Below are positions 6,395-6,531 of a stretch of 6,531 bases of DNA, in pieces. A program made the position numbers and the translations under genes. The first letter of the stretch is position 1; every line of letters begins with the position of its first letter. Origin of the DNA: CADEEN01 sp031379365 (GTDB taxonomy: Bacteria > Pseudomonadota > Gammaproteobacteria > Burkholderiales > Burkholderiaceae_C). A model generated the notes under the pieces. The model saw only the letters and a list, made by a program, of their open reading frames with translations. It was not told the DNA's origin and did not search any database. The DNA lies in contig JANNFB010000243.1 of NCBI GenBank assembly GCA_031379365.1, positions 1 to 6,531 on the forward strand, in the 5' to 3' direction.

Positions 6395-6531
6395 CGCGGC
6401 CTGAGCGGAGCTCAAACGGCTGGCCCTTCGCTGCGCTGCGGGTGCCCTGCGATGCTCGGCTGGCCGGCCCCGTTGCAGAACTCCCGCCGTTCGCTGCGCT
6501 CACTGTGGTCGGACAGCTGCAACGAGTCAGA
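6395..6531. repeat. Repeat-like intergenic tail with inverted and direct repeats
   Basis: After kefC there are 247 nt without a gene. The first part (6285-6394) shows nothing I can name. The second part is dense in symmetry: TGAGC-GGA-GCTCA (6402-6414), the palindrome GGCCGGCC (6462-6469), a perfect 8-bp inverted repeat CGTTGCAG (6471-6478) / CTGCAACG (6517-6524), and an 11-nt direct repeat TTCGCTGCGCT (6427-6437 and 6490-6500). The texture resembles dispersed noncoding repeats I recall between genes of some Burkholderiales genomes, but that is a recollection, not a match. The element probably continues past the window edge. Confidence 0.4.

Noticed and set aside
4317..6503. A 728-codon open frame on the minus strand across kefC
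   Set aside because: It is antisense to a clear KefC. Its product is rich in His, Gln, Arg and Gly with no domain pattern, which is typical of the open antisense frame opposite a high-GC gene.
6285..6531. tRNA, small ORF or riboswitch in the 3' tail
   Set aside because: No cloverleaf, no start codon with a plausible ribosome site and coding run, and no recognisable conserved RNA motif were found.
1..6531. CRISPR array, insertion sequence, toxin-antitoxin or defence system
   Set aside because: No regularly spaced repeats, transposase, nuclease, reverse transcriptase or toxin-like genes are visible; apart from the tail all DNA is accounted for by housekeeping-style genes.

Overview
The window is GC-rich (roughly two thirds G+C by eye) with almost no intergenic DNA. 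Gene content and protein style suggest a Gram-negative betaproteobacterium, probably of the order Burkholderiales: a hybrid histidine kinase with a SHDLRQPLHAMGLF H-box, a NarL/LuxR-type regulator, and a glutathione-gated Kef system. The assignment is inferred from protein character, since no rRNA or other taxonomic marker is present.

Layout. Positions 1-39 look like the last codons of a rightward gene cut by the window edge. Four leftward genes follow, packed like one operon and read from about 3731 down to 52: an orphan ParA-type ATPase, a MaoC-type hotdog-fold hydratase, a NarL/LuxR response regulator, and a membrane hybrid sensor kinase with a C-terminal receiver. Gaps are 7 nt and 14 nt, and the last junction is a TGATG stop/start overlap. 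Divergent from parA and separated by about 80 nt is a rightward pair, kefF-kefC, 7 nt apart. The last 247 nt (6285-6531) carry no convincing gene but hold inverted and direct repeats that look like the edge of a dispersed intergenic repeat.

How the genes work together. KefF and KefC should form a glutathione-gated K+ efflux system that is opened by glutathione conjugates and acidifies the cytoplasm during electrophile stress, with KefF as the flavodoxin-like ancillary subunit. The kinase and response regulator are almost certainly a cognate pair; the input signal and target genes cannot be read from the sequence. ParA and MaoC have no obvious biochemical link to the pair or to each other.

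I see no clearly novel defence, mobile or RNA-based system. The points most worth a second look are the KefB/KefC mosaic character of the channel, the absence of any ATG start for kefF, the repeats in the short divergent promoter region, the unusual ParA-MaoC-two-component gene order, and the repeat-like 3' tail.
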